Assembly: GCA_900078375.1 (NCBI GenBank)
Contig: FLQS01000089.1
Location: forward strand, 62,001 to 126,000
Reading direction: 5' to 3'
Length of the DNA stretch: 64,000 nucleotides
Source of the DNA: an uncultured Mycobacterium sp.
GTDB taxonomy: Bacteria > Actinomycetota > Actinomycetes > Mycobacteriales > Mycobacteriaceae
Under the pieces are notes generated by a model. It did no database searches. It was given only the letters and a program-made list of their open reading frames with translations, and was not told the origin of the DNA. Shown here one piece after another: positions 53,069 through 62,086 of this stretch. Numbering within the stretch: the first letter of the stretch is position 1; every line of letters begins with the position of its first letter. Made by a program: the position numbers and the translations under genes.

Positions 53069-56000
53069 GGCATCTCCGTGGTCAGCGCCAGGGCCACCTC
53101 AGCGGTGTCCATGTCGGTCACTTCGAGGTACAACTCCGCGATCTCGTCGAGTCGCTCGGCGGGTTCGAGTTCGCGCAGTCGGTTGGCCAGGCCTTCGATG
53201 GTTCGGGTGGCAAAGATGTCGGCGACGCTGAGGCCCGAGATGTCCAGCCATTGTCGGACCCGCGCAACCACGGTGGTAGCCAGGACGGAGTCGCCGCCCA
53301 GGCTGAAGAAGTCATCGTCGACTCCCAGCCTGGACACGCCGAGAACTCCTGTGATGAGCGAGGCCAGCGCCGACTGCAGGGGGCCGGACGCGGGCCGGTG
53401 CCCGGACGCGGATTCCGCCTGTTGCGCCAGCCGCCGTGCGATGGCCTGCCGGTCGACCTTGCCGCCCAGTGTGTACGGGATCCGGTCGACCGCCTCGATG
53501 TGCTGCGGAACCATGTGGGGCGGAACTTCTTTGCCGAGCTGATTCCGGAGTGCGTCGACCGTCAGTGAACCCGGTGCCAGCGCAACTGCCGCCGCCAGCC
53601 AATCCTGGGAGCCGGTGCGGGCGGGGATGGTCACCGCAACGGCGCCCTGCACGCCGACGACCCGCTGCAACGCCGCCTCGACCTCGCCGAGTTCGACCCG
53701 GTAGCCGCTGATCTTGACCCGGTTATCGGCCCGCCCGACGAATTCACATGTCCCGTCCGGCCAGAAGCGGGCGAGATCACCGGTGCGATACCAGCGGACG
53801 CCGTCGTGGTCGACGAAGCGCTCGGCGGTCAGGTCGGGCCTGCCCCGATAGCCGCGTGCGACCCCGCGCCCACCGACCCACAACTCACCGACCACCCAGT
53901 CCGGGCAGTCCGCGCCGCTGGCGGCGACAACGCGGCATCGGTTGTTGGGCAAGGGTTTTCCGAACGGTATCGCGGTCCAGTCGGCCGGTACGTCGGCCAC
54001 CTCGCAGATCGTGTTGTGGATCGCCGTCTCGGTGGCGCCGCCGAGGCCGGCGAACCGCACCGTCGGGGCGCGCTCACGTAGCTGCCGCGCCATCGCGGGA
54101 GTGACCCAGTCCCCGCCGGTCGGGACCACCCGCACCGTCGGGAGGGGGCCGGCCACGTCGAGCAGCATCGCCAACCAGCCGGGCAGGAAATGCAGCACCG
54201 TGACCCGATGGGTCTCGATGAGCCGGACCCAATGGTCGGGGTCGCGGCGATGCTCCTCGTCAACCACGACGATCGCCCCGCCGGTGGCCAGTGTGGCGAA
54301 GATGTCCAGCACCGAGATGTCGCATTCCAGCGTGGACAGCGCCAGGCATCGGTCGTCAGCTCCGAGCCCGAAATGCCCGGTGATGAACTCGACGGTATTC
54401 ATCGCCGCGTCGTGAGTGACCTCGACCCCCTTGGGCTCACCAGTCGAGCCGGAAGTGAACAGCACGTAGGCCAGCCGGTTGGGATCGCCGGCGACAGGGA
54501 GCAATTCAGTTCCGCCGCCGCGTGCGATCGCATCGGCAACCGTCATCGCGGGCACCGGCACGTCGAGCAACTCCGTGCCGCACACCAGCGCGAGATCCAC
54601 CGCGCCGCCGGCGATCATCCGCTGCGCCCGCTCGTGCGGCTGGTCGACACCGACGGGAAGATAGACCCCGCCTGCGGCATGGATCCCCAGCAGCGCCGGC
54701 ACCTGTTCGGCGGTCTTGGGGCCGAGCACTGCGACGGTCCCTCCGTCGGGGAGCCCGGCAGCACGCAAGGAGGCGGCAACCGCGAGCACCTGCCGGCGCA
54801 GCTCCCCGTATGTCAGATCGCCCATACTACTGAAAACCGCTGGTGCGTCGGGCTGTTCGGACGCGGCGGCGAAGAACCCGTCGTGCAACATCCGTCCGCT
54901 CGGGATCGTGGCCGTCGTCACCGCTTCCCGAGCGTCGCGCTGCTGCGCGGGCAACAACGGTCCCCGCGCGATGTCCCAGGCGTCGTCGTCGTGAGCGAGG
55001 CGTCGCACCTCGTCGATGTGACGGGCGAACATCGCATCGATCACCCCGGGGCGGAACGCGTCCTCCCTGACATCCCAGTTCAGCAGGACGCCGCCGTCGA
55101 ATTCGGTCACCTGGGCGTCGAGCAGGACCTGCGGGCCTTGCGAGATGATCCACTCCGGCGACCCGAATTGCGTTGTCACCTCGGGGCTGAACAGCTCGCC
55201 GAGACCAAGTGCACTGGTGAACACCACCGGTGCCAGTGCCTGCGTCCCGCGGTGGCGGCCCAGATCTCGCAGCACCGACAACCCCGGATACGACGCGTGC
55301 GCCGCCGCCTCGTGCATGGTCTGCTGCACCACCCGCGCCCGCTGAGCCGGGGTGGCAGCGGCGGCGAGATCGATGTCGAGCAGCAGCGATGACGTGAAGT
55401 CACCGACAACTCTGTCGACTTCCGCGTGCAGTGGTTCACGTCCGAACAGCGGGACGTTGAGCAGGAAGCGGGGGTTGGCCGACCAACCGGCCACCGTGTC
55501 GGCGAAGGACGCCGCCAGCGTCATCGCCGGTGTCACGCCGCGCTGCCGGGCGCGATCGAACAGGCCGTCGCGCGTGGCCGGATCGAGCCAATGCCAGCGA
55601 CGCCCCGCGCGGCGCGGGTCGGACTGCTGGGCGAGCGGCACCAACGGCAGTGCCGGTCCATCGGGCAGCTCGGGAACCTTCTCGGTCCACCATTGCCGAT
55701 CGGCGTCGAAGCTATCCGGCGGCGAAACCTGTTGACGGTACTGCTGATACGTGTAGCCGATCTCGGCAAGCAGATCGCCGCGGTACAGCGCGGCAAGGTC
55801 GGCCATCAGCGCCCGGTAGCTCAACGCGTCGGCGGCTTGCATGTCCAGGTCGACGTGCAGTCGGGTGCGGTCCCCGGGCAGCAGGGTCAACGTCAGCTCG
55901 AGCACCCGGCCGTCGAGCTGTTGACACGACTTATCCGCGCGGATGGCCGCCAGCCGGTGCTCGACGGTGGCGTCGTCGACGCCGCGAAGGTCCACGACCG

Positions 56001-56550
56001 CGACGGGTAGCGGGTCCGGCGCAGTGCCGATGCGCTGGGTGCCGTCGGGCAGGAATTCCACCCGCAGCATCGGGTGGCGAGCGGCCAGTTGGGCGGCTGC
56101 CTGGCGAATCCGCTGGGGGTCAACCGCGTTGCCGTCGAACTCGACGTACAGATGGCCGGCCACACCGCCCAGTTGTTGGTCGGCATGCCGACCGATCCAC
56201 ATGGCGTGCTGCATCGGGGCCATGGCGAAGGGCTCACCCGGGAGTGTTGGGGATGGGGCCGGCAGGGGCTGGGCCGATACCGGTTCGGGCCGCTCGGCCG
56301 GTGCCAACAGTTCGGTCCACGCGCGGACGGAGGGGGCGGCGGCGAGCCTGGCGAAGTCGATGTCGAATCCGGCGCGACGCCAGTGGCCCGCCAGCGTCAT
56401 CATCCGGATCGAGTCCAGACCTTGAGCGATCAGATCGCCGTCCGGATCGATGTCGGTGTGGTCGACGCCGAGCAGCTCTGCGACCCGGCCGGTGATCATG
56501 GCCGCGTCCGGGCCCCCCTGCTGCGGGGAGCCGTCTTCAGCCCCGATCAC
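53065..56550 (-). CDS. mbtB: Phenyloxazoline synthase MbtB (ArCP-Cy-A-PCP), no thioesterase
   Basis: A 1161-residue NRPS. Order: aryl carrier domain (AQGLDSIRMM, Ser47), heterocyclisation domain (DxxxxD motif at Asp236-Asp241 in VDLDMQAADALS), adenylation domain (FTSGSTGEPKG near 698; CDISVLDIF at 743) and PCP (LGGDS, Ser1088). It receives salicylate from MbtA, joins it to Ser or Thr and closes the oxazoline ring. My hand alignment of the A-domain pocket reads D-I-L-H-V-T-L-I-H-K, closest to serine codes. M. tuberculosis MbtB is about 1414 residues and ends with a thioesterase, which is missing here. GTG 56550 follows a GGAGG site. First gene of the mbtB-E-F-G-H operon. Confidence 0.93.
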   Translation of the reverse strand: MIGAEDGSPQQGGPDAAMITGRVAELLGVDHTDIDPDGDLIAQGLDSIRMMTLAGHWRRAGFDIDFARLAAAPSVRAWTELLAPAERPEPVSAQPLPAPSPTLPGEPFAMAPMQHAMWIGRHADQQLGGVAGHLYVEFDGNAVDPQRIRQAAAQLAARHPMLRVEFLPDGTQRIGTAPDPLPVAVVDLRGVDDATVEHRLAAIRADKSCQQLDGRVLELTLTLLPGDRTRLHVDLDMQAADALSYRALMADLAALYRGDLLAEIGYTYQQYRQQVSPPDSFDADRQWWTEKVPELPDGPALPLVPLAQQSDPRRAGRRWHWLDPATRDGLFDRARQRGVTPAMTLAASFADTVAGWSANPRFLLNVPLFGREPLHAEVDRVVGDFTSSLLLDIDLAAAATPAQRARVVQQTMHEAAAHASYPGLSVLRDLGRHRGTQALAPVVFTSALGLGELFSPEVTTQFGSPEWIISQGPQVLLDAQVTEFDGGVLLNWDVREDAFRPGVIDAMFARHIDEVRRLAHDDDAWDIARGPLLPAQQRDAREAVTTATIPSGRMLHDGFFAAASEQPDAPAVFSSMGDLTYGELRRQVLAVAASLRAAGLPDGGTVAVLGPKTAEQVPALLGIHAAGGVYLPVGVDQPHERAQRMIAGGAVDLALVCGTELLDVPVPAMTVADAIARGGGTELLPVAGDPNRLAYVLFTSGSTGEPKGVEVTHDAAMNTVEFITGHFGLGADDRCLALSTLECDISVLDIFATLATGGAIVVVDEEHRRDPDHWVRLIETHRVTVLHFLPGWLAMLLDVAGPLPTVRVVPTGGDWVTPAMARQLRERAPTVRFAGLGGATETAIHNTICEVADVPADWTAIPFGKPLPNNRCRVVAASGADCPDWVVGELWVGGRGVARGYRGRPDLTAERFVDHDGVRWYRTGDLARFWPDGTCEFVGRADNRVKISGYRVELGEVEAALQRVVGVQGAVAVTIPARTGSQDWLAAAVALAPGSLTVDALRNQLGKEVPPHMVPQHIEAVDRIPYTLGGKVDRQAIARRLAQQAESASGHRPASGPLQSALASLITGVLGVSRLGVDDDFFSLGGDSVLATTVVARVRQWLDISGLSVADIFATRTIEGLANRLRELEPAERLDEIAELYLEVTDMDTAEVALALTTEMP

Positions 56551-56565
56551 TGTCGCCTCCCTGCA

Positions 56566-56584
56566 TCTGAATAGCCTCGCCTAA
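56566..56584. promoter_or_regulatory. IdeR-like iron box, mbtB side
   Basis: TCTGAATAGCCTCGCCTAA matches the palindromic IdeR consensus at about 13 of 19 positions; the right half CGCCTAA is strong. It lies 15 bases upstream of the mbtB start and is one of two adjacent boxes in the mbtA-mbtB divergent promoter region. Confidence 0.6.
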
Positions 56585-56585
56585 C

Positions 56586-56604
56586 TTTGGGAAGGCTACC
56601 CTAT
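56586..56604. promoter_or_regulatory. IdeR-like iron box, mbtA side
   Basis: TTTGGGAAGGCTACCCTAT matches the consensus at about 14 of 19 positions, with a perfect AGGCTA core. It lies one base from the mbtB-side box and 37 bases before the mbtA ATG at 56642. Its overlap with the ATG at 56603 argues against that ATG as the mbtA start. Confidence 0.65.
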
Positions 56605-56641
56605 GCTTACCTCTCGGATGCCGGCTACCTCAGGGAGCGCA

Positions 56642-58237
56642 ATGACCGGATTCACGCCCTTTCCGCCAGACCGCGCAGCGGCCTACCGCGAGGCCGGCTA
56701 TTGGGCCGGCCAGCCCCTCGACGGGATCCTGCGGTCCGCCGCCGAGCGCTGGCCGGACCACCGGGCTGTCATCGACGATCGGTCCAGCCTCAGCTACGCC
56801 GAACTGGACCAACGGGCGGATGCCGCCGCAGCGGGACTTCACGCGGTGGGAATCGAGGACGGTCACACGGTCTTGGTGCAGCTGCCGAACAGCTGCCAGT
56901 TCGCCGTCGCACTGTTCGGGCTCTTGCGCGCCGGCGCCGTGCCGGTGATGTGTCTGCCCGGCCACCGCGACGCGGAACTCGCGCATTTCCTCGAAGTCAG
57001 TGGTGCGGTGGGCATCATCGTCGGCGGCGAGGCCGGATTCGACTTCCGGGCCATGGCCGAGCGACTACTCGAACGGGACAACGCGCTGCGCCACATCATC
57101 GTCGACGGCGAAGCGGGACCGCACATCTCGTGGTCGCAGCTGTGCGAGGGAGACGGGCAGCCCCCCCGGCTGCGTGTCGATACCAGTGGCCCGGCCGTCC
57201 TGCTGGTGTCCGGCGGCACGACGGGTGCGCCGAAGCTGATCCCCCGCACCCATGACGACTATGTCTACAACGCCACCGCCAGCGCGCGGGTGTGCCGGCT
57301 GACAAGCGCGGACGTCTACCTCGTCGCGTTGCCTGCAGGCCATAACTTTCCGCTCGCATGTCCCGGGCTGCTGGGTGCGATGACGGTTGGCGCCACTGTC
57401 GTGTTCGGCACGGACCCAAGCCCGGAAGCGGCGTTCGGGACAATCGCCCGCCACGGAGTCACCGCCACGGCGCTGGTGCCCGCGCTGGCGCGGTTGTGGG
57501 CGCAGGCCTGTGAGTGGGAGGAACAGCGTCCGACCACCCTGCGGCTCCTGCAGGTCGGCGGCGCCAAGCTGGGCGCCGACGATGCTCGGCACGTGCGGTC
57601 GGCGCTCACGCCCGGATTACAGCAGGTGTTTGGGATGGCCGAAGGCCTGCTGTGCTACACGAGAATTGGCGATCCTGCCGAGATCCTCGAGCACACTCAG
57701 GGACGGCCGCTGGCCGAGCATGACGAGTTGCAGATCGTCGATGACGAGGGTGTTGCCGTGCCCGAGGGCGAGCCCGGCGAACTGTTGGTGCGCGGGCCTT
57801 ACACGATCAACGGCTACTTCCGGGCCGAGGCGGAAAACCAGCGCTCGTTCACCCCGGACGGCTTCTACCGCAGCGGCGACAAGGTGCGCCGCCTCGCGGG
57901 CGGCTACCTGGAGGTCACCGGCCGAGTCAAGGACGTCATCCTGCGCGGAGGCGAGACCGTATCGGCGCTCGACCTGGAGAGCCACCTGCTGACCCATCCG
58001 GCTGTTTCGGCAGCGGCCGCTGTCGGCATACCCGATCCGTATCTTGGTGAGAAAATCTGCGCCGCAATAGTTTTCCGCGGAAGTCCGGTCTCACTTGCCG
58101 AGCTCAACGACCATCTCGACACCCGAGGGGTCGCCGTGCACTGCCGTCCGGACATGGTTGCGCCGATGCCCGCGCTGCCGACCACGGCAGTGGGGAAAGT
58201 CGACAAGCGCACGATCGTCGCGCAGGTGTGCCCCTGA
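56642..58237 (+). CDS. mbtA: Salicyl-AMP ligase MbtA
   Basis: A 531-residue stand-alone adenylation enzyme of the aryl-acid type. The phosphate loop is VSGGTTGAPKLIPRTH. The specificity region PAGHNFPLACPG has the Asn typical of salicylate or 2,3-dihydroxybenzoate activation in place of Asp. QVFGMAEGLL, GFYRSGDKVR and the catalytic Lys in TAVGKVDKR follow. It adenylates salicylate and loads it on the MbtB aryl carrier domain. I chose ATG 56642 (AGGGAG site); ATG 56603 falls inside an IdeR box. It is divergent from mbtB and convergent with mbtI (six-base gap). Confidence 0.93.
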   Translation: MTGFTPFPPDRAAAYREAGYWAGQPLDGILRSAAERWPDHRAVIDDRSSLSYAELDQRADAAAAGLHAVGIEDGHTVLVQLPNSCQFAVALFGLLRAGAVPVMCLPGHRDAELAHFLEVSGAVGIIVGGEAGFDFRAMAERLLERDNALRHIIVDGEAGPHISWSQLCEGDGQPPRLRVDTSGPAVLLVSGGTTGAPKLIPRTHDDYVYNATASARVCRLTSADVYLVALPAGHNFPLACPGLLGAMTVGATVVFGTDPSPEAAFGTIARHGVTATALVPALARLWAQACEWEEQRPTTLRLLQVGGAKLGADDARHVRSALTPGLQQVFGMAEGLLCYTRIGDPAEILEHTQGRPLAEHDELQIVDDEGVAVPEGEPGELLVRGPYTINGYFRAEAENQRSFTPDGFYRSGDKVRRLAGGYLEVTGRVKDVILRGGETVSALDLESHLLTHPAVSAAAAVGIPDPYLGEKICAAIVFRGSPVSLAELNDHLDTRGVAVHCRPDMVAPMPALPTTAVGKVDKRTIVAQVCP

Positions 58238-58243
58238 GCCGGG

Positions 58244-59593
58244 TCACTCACTGCGCGGGACGAGGTGGGGTGCCAGGCATCCCATCTTCTCGCACGTCTC
58301 CTCGAATTCGCGCTCGGGTGACGACGCCGCGATGATGCCCGCGCCGGCGCGCAGCCAGGTCCGGGAATTGACTTCGTAGACCGCCCGCAGCGCGAGCGCG
58401 GCATCCAGGCCGCCGTCGGGGGTGAACATCGCGACCGCACCCGAGTACAGGCCGCGCGGCATTTCATCGAGCCGCAAAATCGCCTCTACCCCAGGTGCTT
58501 TCGGGATACCCGATGCCGTCACCGCGGGGAACAGCGCCTCAAGCGCATCCATCCGATTCCTGGCTGGATCTAGTCTGGCCCCGACGGTCGAGCCCAGATG
58601 CTGGACGCTGCCACGCTCCCGCACGGTCATGAAGTCAGTCACCGCGACGCTGCCCGGCTCGGCAACCTCGGCGATCTCGAGCATCGATGTGCGGACCGAC
58701 AGTGCGTGCTCGACGATCTCCTTGGCATCCGATTCCAAGTCGTCACGCGCCGCTCGATCATGGGTGGTTCCGCGGCCGAATGCCCGTGTGCCGGCCAGTG
58801 GTTCGGTGATCACCACACCGTCGCTGTGCACTGCGGTCACCAGTTCAGGGCTGAAGCCCAGGGCACGGATACCGCCGAGGCGCATCAGAAATGAACGTGC
58901 AGGCGTGTTGTGCCTGCGGCCCACGCTATAGGTTGCCGGGAAGTCGACGGTGAACGGAACGTCGACGCTGCGGGACAGAATCACCTTCTGGTAGCGGCCA
59001 TCCCGGATCTCGGCGATTGCCGTCGCGACGCGGTCCCGGTATCGGCCGTGATCGACCGATATGTCCACCCCGCGGACCTCACGACTCAGCGCGCCGGGCC
59101 GTAGGTCCCGCACGGCTGCGCGCAACTGCTCGTCACCGTTGATGATCTCGATCCCGTCGGCCGAGACCAGAACGCGGCTGACGGGAGTAAAGATCCGGGC
59201 CAGCGGTGTGCCCGTGGGGATCTGGTCGAACAGCCCCAAGCGATGTGCGCCCAGCTCGAAGGACATCCATCCGAACGCCGGCTCGCCGTCACCCAGCACG
59301 GTATCGAGCGCTTCAGCCAGCACTGCCGCGGGGCGGCCGCGCCAGGGATGGCTCACCACCGGACCACCGTCGCTGATGCGGCACTCGTCGCGATCGAGCT
59401 CGATCGATGCCCTGCTACCGATCGCGAGTGTCCAGCAGCCGTCCTGCTCGTAGACCAGATAGTCGGCGCCGACGCGCTCGGGAACGCCGGCGGCGAGCTG
59501 GGCAACGACATCCGCCGGGACCATTCCGTGCGGTAGTTCGGTCCACCGGGCCGCTTCGATCGGCGATCGGGGTACCGCGGTCACATCGGTCAT
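58244..59593 (-). CDS. mbtI: Salicylate synthase MbtI
   Basis: A 449-residue chorismate-utilising enzyme, the length of M. tuberculosis MbtI (450). It makes salicylate from chorismate through isochorismate. Seen are RYQKVILSRSVDVPF (with the Lys that acts as base), the chorismate-binding ITEPLAGTRAFGRG, the Mg-binding DDLESDAKEIVEHALSVR and GAGIIAASSPEREFEETCEK. The ATG at 59593 gives the family N-terminus (GMVPADVVAQLAA aligns with GVNPADLAAELAA). There is no clear ribosome site; a TACCCT -10 element 7-12 bases before the ATG suggests a leaderless transcript under the adjacent IdeR box. Confidence 0.95.
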   Translation of the reverse strand: MTDVTAVPRSPIEAARWTELPHGMVPADVVAQLAAGVPERVGADYLVYEQDGCWTLAIGSRASIELDRDECRISDGGPVVSHPWRGRPAAVLAEALDTVLGDGEPAFGWMSFELGAHRLGLFDQIPTGTPLARIFTPVSRVLVSADGIEIINGDEQLRAAVRDLRPGALSREVRGVDISVDHGRYRDRVATAIAEIRDGRYQKVILSRSVDVPFTVDFPATYSVGRRHNTPARSFLMRLGGIRALGFSPELVTAVHSDGVVITEPLAGTRAFGRGTTHDRAARDDLESDAKEIVEHALSVRTSMLEIAEVAEPGSVAVTDFMTVRERGSVQHLGSTVGARLDPARNRMDALEALFPAVTASGIPKAPGVEAILRLDEMPRGLYSGAVAMFTPDGGLDAALALRAVYEVNSRTWLRAGAGIIAASSPEREFEETCEKMGCLAPHLVPRSE

Positions 59594-59597
59594 TGAT

Positions 59598-59616
59598 TGA
59601 GGGTAGCCTAACCTGT
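59598..59616. promoter_or_regulatory. IdeR iron box between mbtI and the GT2-exporter operon
   Basis: TGAGGGTAGCCTAACCTGT matches the IdeR consensus at 15 of 19 positions. It lies five bases before the mbtI ATG and 84 bases before the divergent GT2 gene. Bound IdeR would cover the proposed mbtI -10 element. Confidence 0.85.
59600..59605 (-). promoter_or_regulatory. Proposed mbtI -10 element
   Basis: On the minus strand these bases read TACCCT, a TANNNT-type mycobacterial -10 element. The spacing of seven bases to the A of the mbtI ATG is that of leaderless promoters. It lies inside the IdeR box. Confidence 0.4.
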
Positions 59617-59700
59617 GTTTTCGGTTGGACCTCCATCCGGTCCTCGAATAACCCCATGTCACAGGCATGGGTATCACGGATGTCTGGAGGTGAGGTCGCA

Positions 59701-60420
59701 ATGATCTCGTTCGTCGTCCCGACCCTCAACGAACAACAAACCGTCGCGAAGACCCTCGAGTGCCTGGCCTCCTATTCGGGCGAGCACGAGATCATCGTGT
59801 CCGACGACAACAGCACCGATGACACCGTCGAGATCTGTCAGAGGTACGCCCACACGGTCGTCCGCTATGGCCGGCCCGAGAAGCAAACCATCGCTGCGGC
59901 CAGAAACGCCGGCGCGGCCGTCGCCCGAGGTGATTACCTGGTGTTCGTCGACGCCGACGTCCTGATCCCGGATATCGACGATTTCTTCCGCCGCTCGCAC
60001 GCCCGATTCCAGTCCGACCGCCGCCTGGTAGCGCTGACGGGCCAATGCCGGGTGGTTCCTGAATCCGCCACCGCAGCTGACCGATTCGTGTTCACCATGC
60101 TCGGTGTGCAATTTCTGTTGCAGAACAACATCCTGCGGGTGGGCGCGGCCAGTGGAAAGTTTCAGATGGTGGTCACCGACGCATTCGAGACGATCGGCGG
60201 GTTCAACGAGAAGCTCGTCGCGTCCGAGGATATGGATCTCTTCCGGCGGCTATCCCGAGTCGGAAGAACCTATTTCGCAAGGGATCTGACCGTTTACCAC
60301 TCCGGCAGACGCGCCAAGGCGATCGGCTGGCGCAAGCTTCTGTGGCAGTGGTTCAGCAACTCCGTCTCGGTGTTCTTCTTGAACCGATCGGTCAGTACGG
60401 AATGGAAGGTGATCCGCTGA
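59701..60420 (+). CDS. GT2 family glycosyltransferase
   Basis: A 239-residue GT-A-fold transferase. It begins MISFVVPTLNEQQTVAKTL, has DDNSTDDTVE, the metal-binding VFVDADVLIP (DxD type, about residue 80) and SEDMDLFRRL. It uses a nucleotide sugar in the cytosol; the acceptor is unknown. A hydrophobic stretch near the C-terminus may touch the membrane. A GGAGGTGAGG purine-rich site precedes the ATG at 59701. The stop overlaps the ABC ATPase start (TGATG), so it is part of the exporter operon, divergent from mbtI. Confidence 0.85.
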   Translation: MISFVVPTLNEQQTVAKTLECLASYSGEHEIIVSDDNSTDDTVEICQRYAHTVVRYGRPEKQTIAAARNAGAAVARGDYLVFVDADVLIPDIDDFFRRSHARFQSDRRLVALTGQCRVVPESATAADRFVFTMLGVQFLLQNNILRVGAASGKFQMVVTDAFETIGGFNEKLVASEDMDLFRRLSRVGRTYFARDLTVYHSGRRAKAIGWRKLLWQWFSNSVSVFFLNRSVSTEWKVIR

Positions 60421-61349
60421 TGATCGAACTGGAACGCCTCAGCAAGTCCTACGGCGGGGTGACCGCGTTGACCGACGTGAGCTTCACCGTGCCGACCGGC
60501 TCGGTGCTGGCGCTGCTCGGTCACAATGGCGCGGGCAAGACGACGGCGGTGCAGATTCTCTCGACATTGATAACGCCGACCGGGGGACGGGCCACCGTGG
60601 CCGGATACGACGTCGTCGAGCAGGCCGCGCAAGTTCGGGACAGCATCGGTGTCACCGGGCAGAGCGCCAGCCTCGACAACGTGATCACCGGGCGGCAGAA
60701 CTTGACTCTCTTCGGTCGGTTGCGCGGCATGCGGCGCAAGGAAGCTCGACGACGAGCTGACGAGCTGATCGGCCAGTTCGAACTCGACCACGCGGCCGAC
60801 CGGCCCGTCTCGACCTACTCCGGGGGGATGCGGCGCCGCCTCGACATCGCCGCGGCGCTGGTCGTGACTCCCCAGGTGCTCTTCCTCGACGAACCGACAA
60901 CCGGTCTGGATCCCCGCAGCCGCCGCCAGGTCTGGGAGTTGGTGACCGAGCTTGCCACCCAGGGCGTCACGGTTCTGCTCACCACCCAGTACCTCGAAGA
61001 GGCTGACGTACTGAGCGATTCGATCGTGATCCTGAACTCGGGCCGGGTCGTCGCACACGGCACCGCCGAAGAACTCAAGCGTCAGGCCGGCGCGACCTAC
61101 TGTCAGGTCACCCTCGTGCGTTCCGCTGATATCCCGCGCGTCGTCGCCGTGCTGGCCGATATCGACGACGTCGATGCCGACGACGAGACCAACACCGTGT
61201 CGGTGCGCGCGCGCGACGGTGTCGGCACGCTCGCCGACGTCATCCGCCGCACCGACCAACTGGGCGTGGGCCTCGTCGACATCTCGCTGCGCAAGCCAAC
61301 TCTCGACGAGGTGTTCTTGCATTTGAGCACGGCGGCGCTGACCCCATGA
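60420..61349 (+). CDS. ABC transporter ATP-binding protein, DrrA family
   Basis: A 309-residue ATPase. Walker A is GHNGAGKTT (about residue 39), the signature is STYSGGMRRRLDIAAAL, Walker B is VLFLDEPTTGLDPRSRRQ and the switch His region is TTQYLEEAD with Gln before it, a DrrA-type feature. The last 80 residues are the family's C-terminal domain ending with KPTLDEVFLHLS. It powers export of a lipid or peptide through the two permeases encoded next. TGATG and ATGA overlaps bind it to both neighbours. Confidence 0.92.
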   Translation: MIELERLSKSYGGVTALTDVSFTVPTGSVLALLGHNGAGKTTAVQILSTLITPTGGRATVAGYDVVEQAAQVRDSIGVTGQSASLDNVITGRQNLTLFGRLRGMRRKEARRRADELIGQFELDHAADRPVSTYSGGMRRRLDIAAALVVTPQVLFLDEPTTGLDPRSRRQVWELVTELATQGVTVLLTTQYLEEADVLSDSIVILNSGRVVAHGTAEELKRQAGATYCQVTLVRSADIPRVVAVLADIDDVDADDETNTVSVRARDGVGTLADVIRRTDQLGVGLVDISLRKPTLDEVFLHLSTAALTP

Positions 61350-62086
61350 CCGCGATCACCGCGCTGACGGAACGAATCGTGCACACCGCGGTGCGCGATT
61401 TCGACCTGGCGCTGGGCATCCTGGTCCCGGTGGGCACCCTGCTGGGGCTCAACGGCGCGTTGCGATATGTCATCAACACCGGTGAGATGAGTTACGCCGA
61501 GTACCTTGTGCCGGCCATCATCGTCCAGGCCATGCTGCTCGGCGCGGTGACCTCCGCCGATCGGGCCGGTCGGGAACAAGCCTCGGGCCTCACGGCCCGG
61601 CTACGGACACAACCCATTTCGCTACTCGCACCGATGATCGCGCGAATGCTGTACTGCCTTCTTCGCGGGGTGCTGTCACTGGCCGCAGCGCTTGCGACCG
61701 CCTATCTACTGGGTTTCCGGTTGACCGGCGGCGTTGCCTGCACTGTCGCGTTTATTGCCATCCCGCTGTGCCTGACCTTGGCGCTTTCACTGGGCGCCGA
61801 CGCCACCGGCACCTGGCTTCGCAGAATCGGCGGGAGTCAACTCCTGCTGATGCCACAGCTGATCCTGATTCTGGTCTCGACGGGACTGGCTCCCGCCGAA
61901 GCCTTTCCGAACTGGGTGCAGCCTTTCGTCCGGCACCAGCCGGTCTCCCAGGTGACCGACACCATCCGCGTACTGGCCGTCGGCCACGTCGCGGGCAGTC
62001 GCGTAGTGATCACTGCGGCGTGGTGTCTGGGTCTCCTCCTCATCTTCGGGATCGTCGCGGTCCGCGTGCAACGGCGGCCGGTGTGA
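61346..62086 (+). CDS. ABC-2 type permease, DrrB-like
   Basis: A 246-residue membrane protein with six predicted helices and the ABC-2 pattern ADRAGREQASGLTARLRTQPIS between helices 2 and 3 and PNWVQPFVRHQPVSQVTDTIR near the C-terminus. It pairs with the next gene as a heterodimeric export channel, like DrrB-DrrC in the phthiocerol dimycocerosate system. Confidence 0.88.
   Translation: MTAITALTERIVHTAVRDFDLALGILVPVGTLLGLNGALRYVINTGEMSYAEYLVPAIIVQAMLLGAVTSADRAGREQASGLTARLRTQPISLLAPMIARMLYCLLRGVLSLAAALATAYLLGFRLTGGVACTVAFIAIPLCLTLALSLGADATGTWLRRIGGSQLLLMPQLILILVSTGLAPAEAFPNWVQPFVRHQPVSQVTDTIRVLAVGHVAGSRVVITAAWCLGLLLIFGIVAVRVQRRPV

Noticed and set aside
56603..56641. Start of mbtA at ATG 56603
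   Set aside because: That ATG lies inside an IdeR-like box and lacks a ribosome site; ATG 56642 has AGGGAG in front and the family N-terminus.
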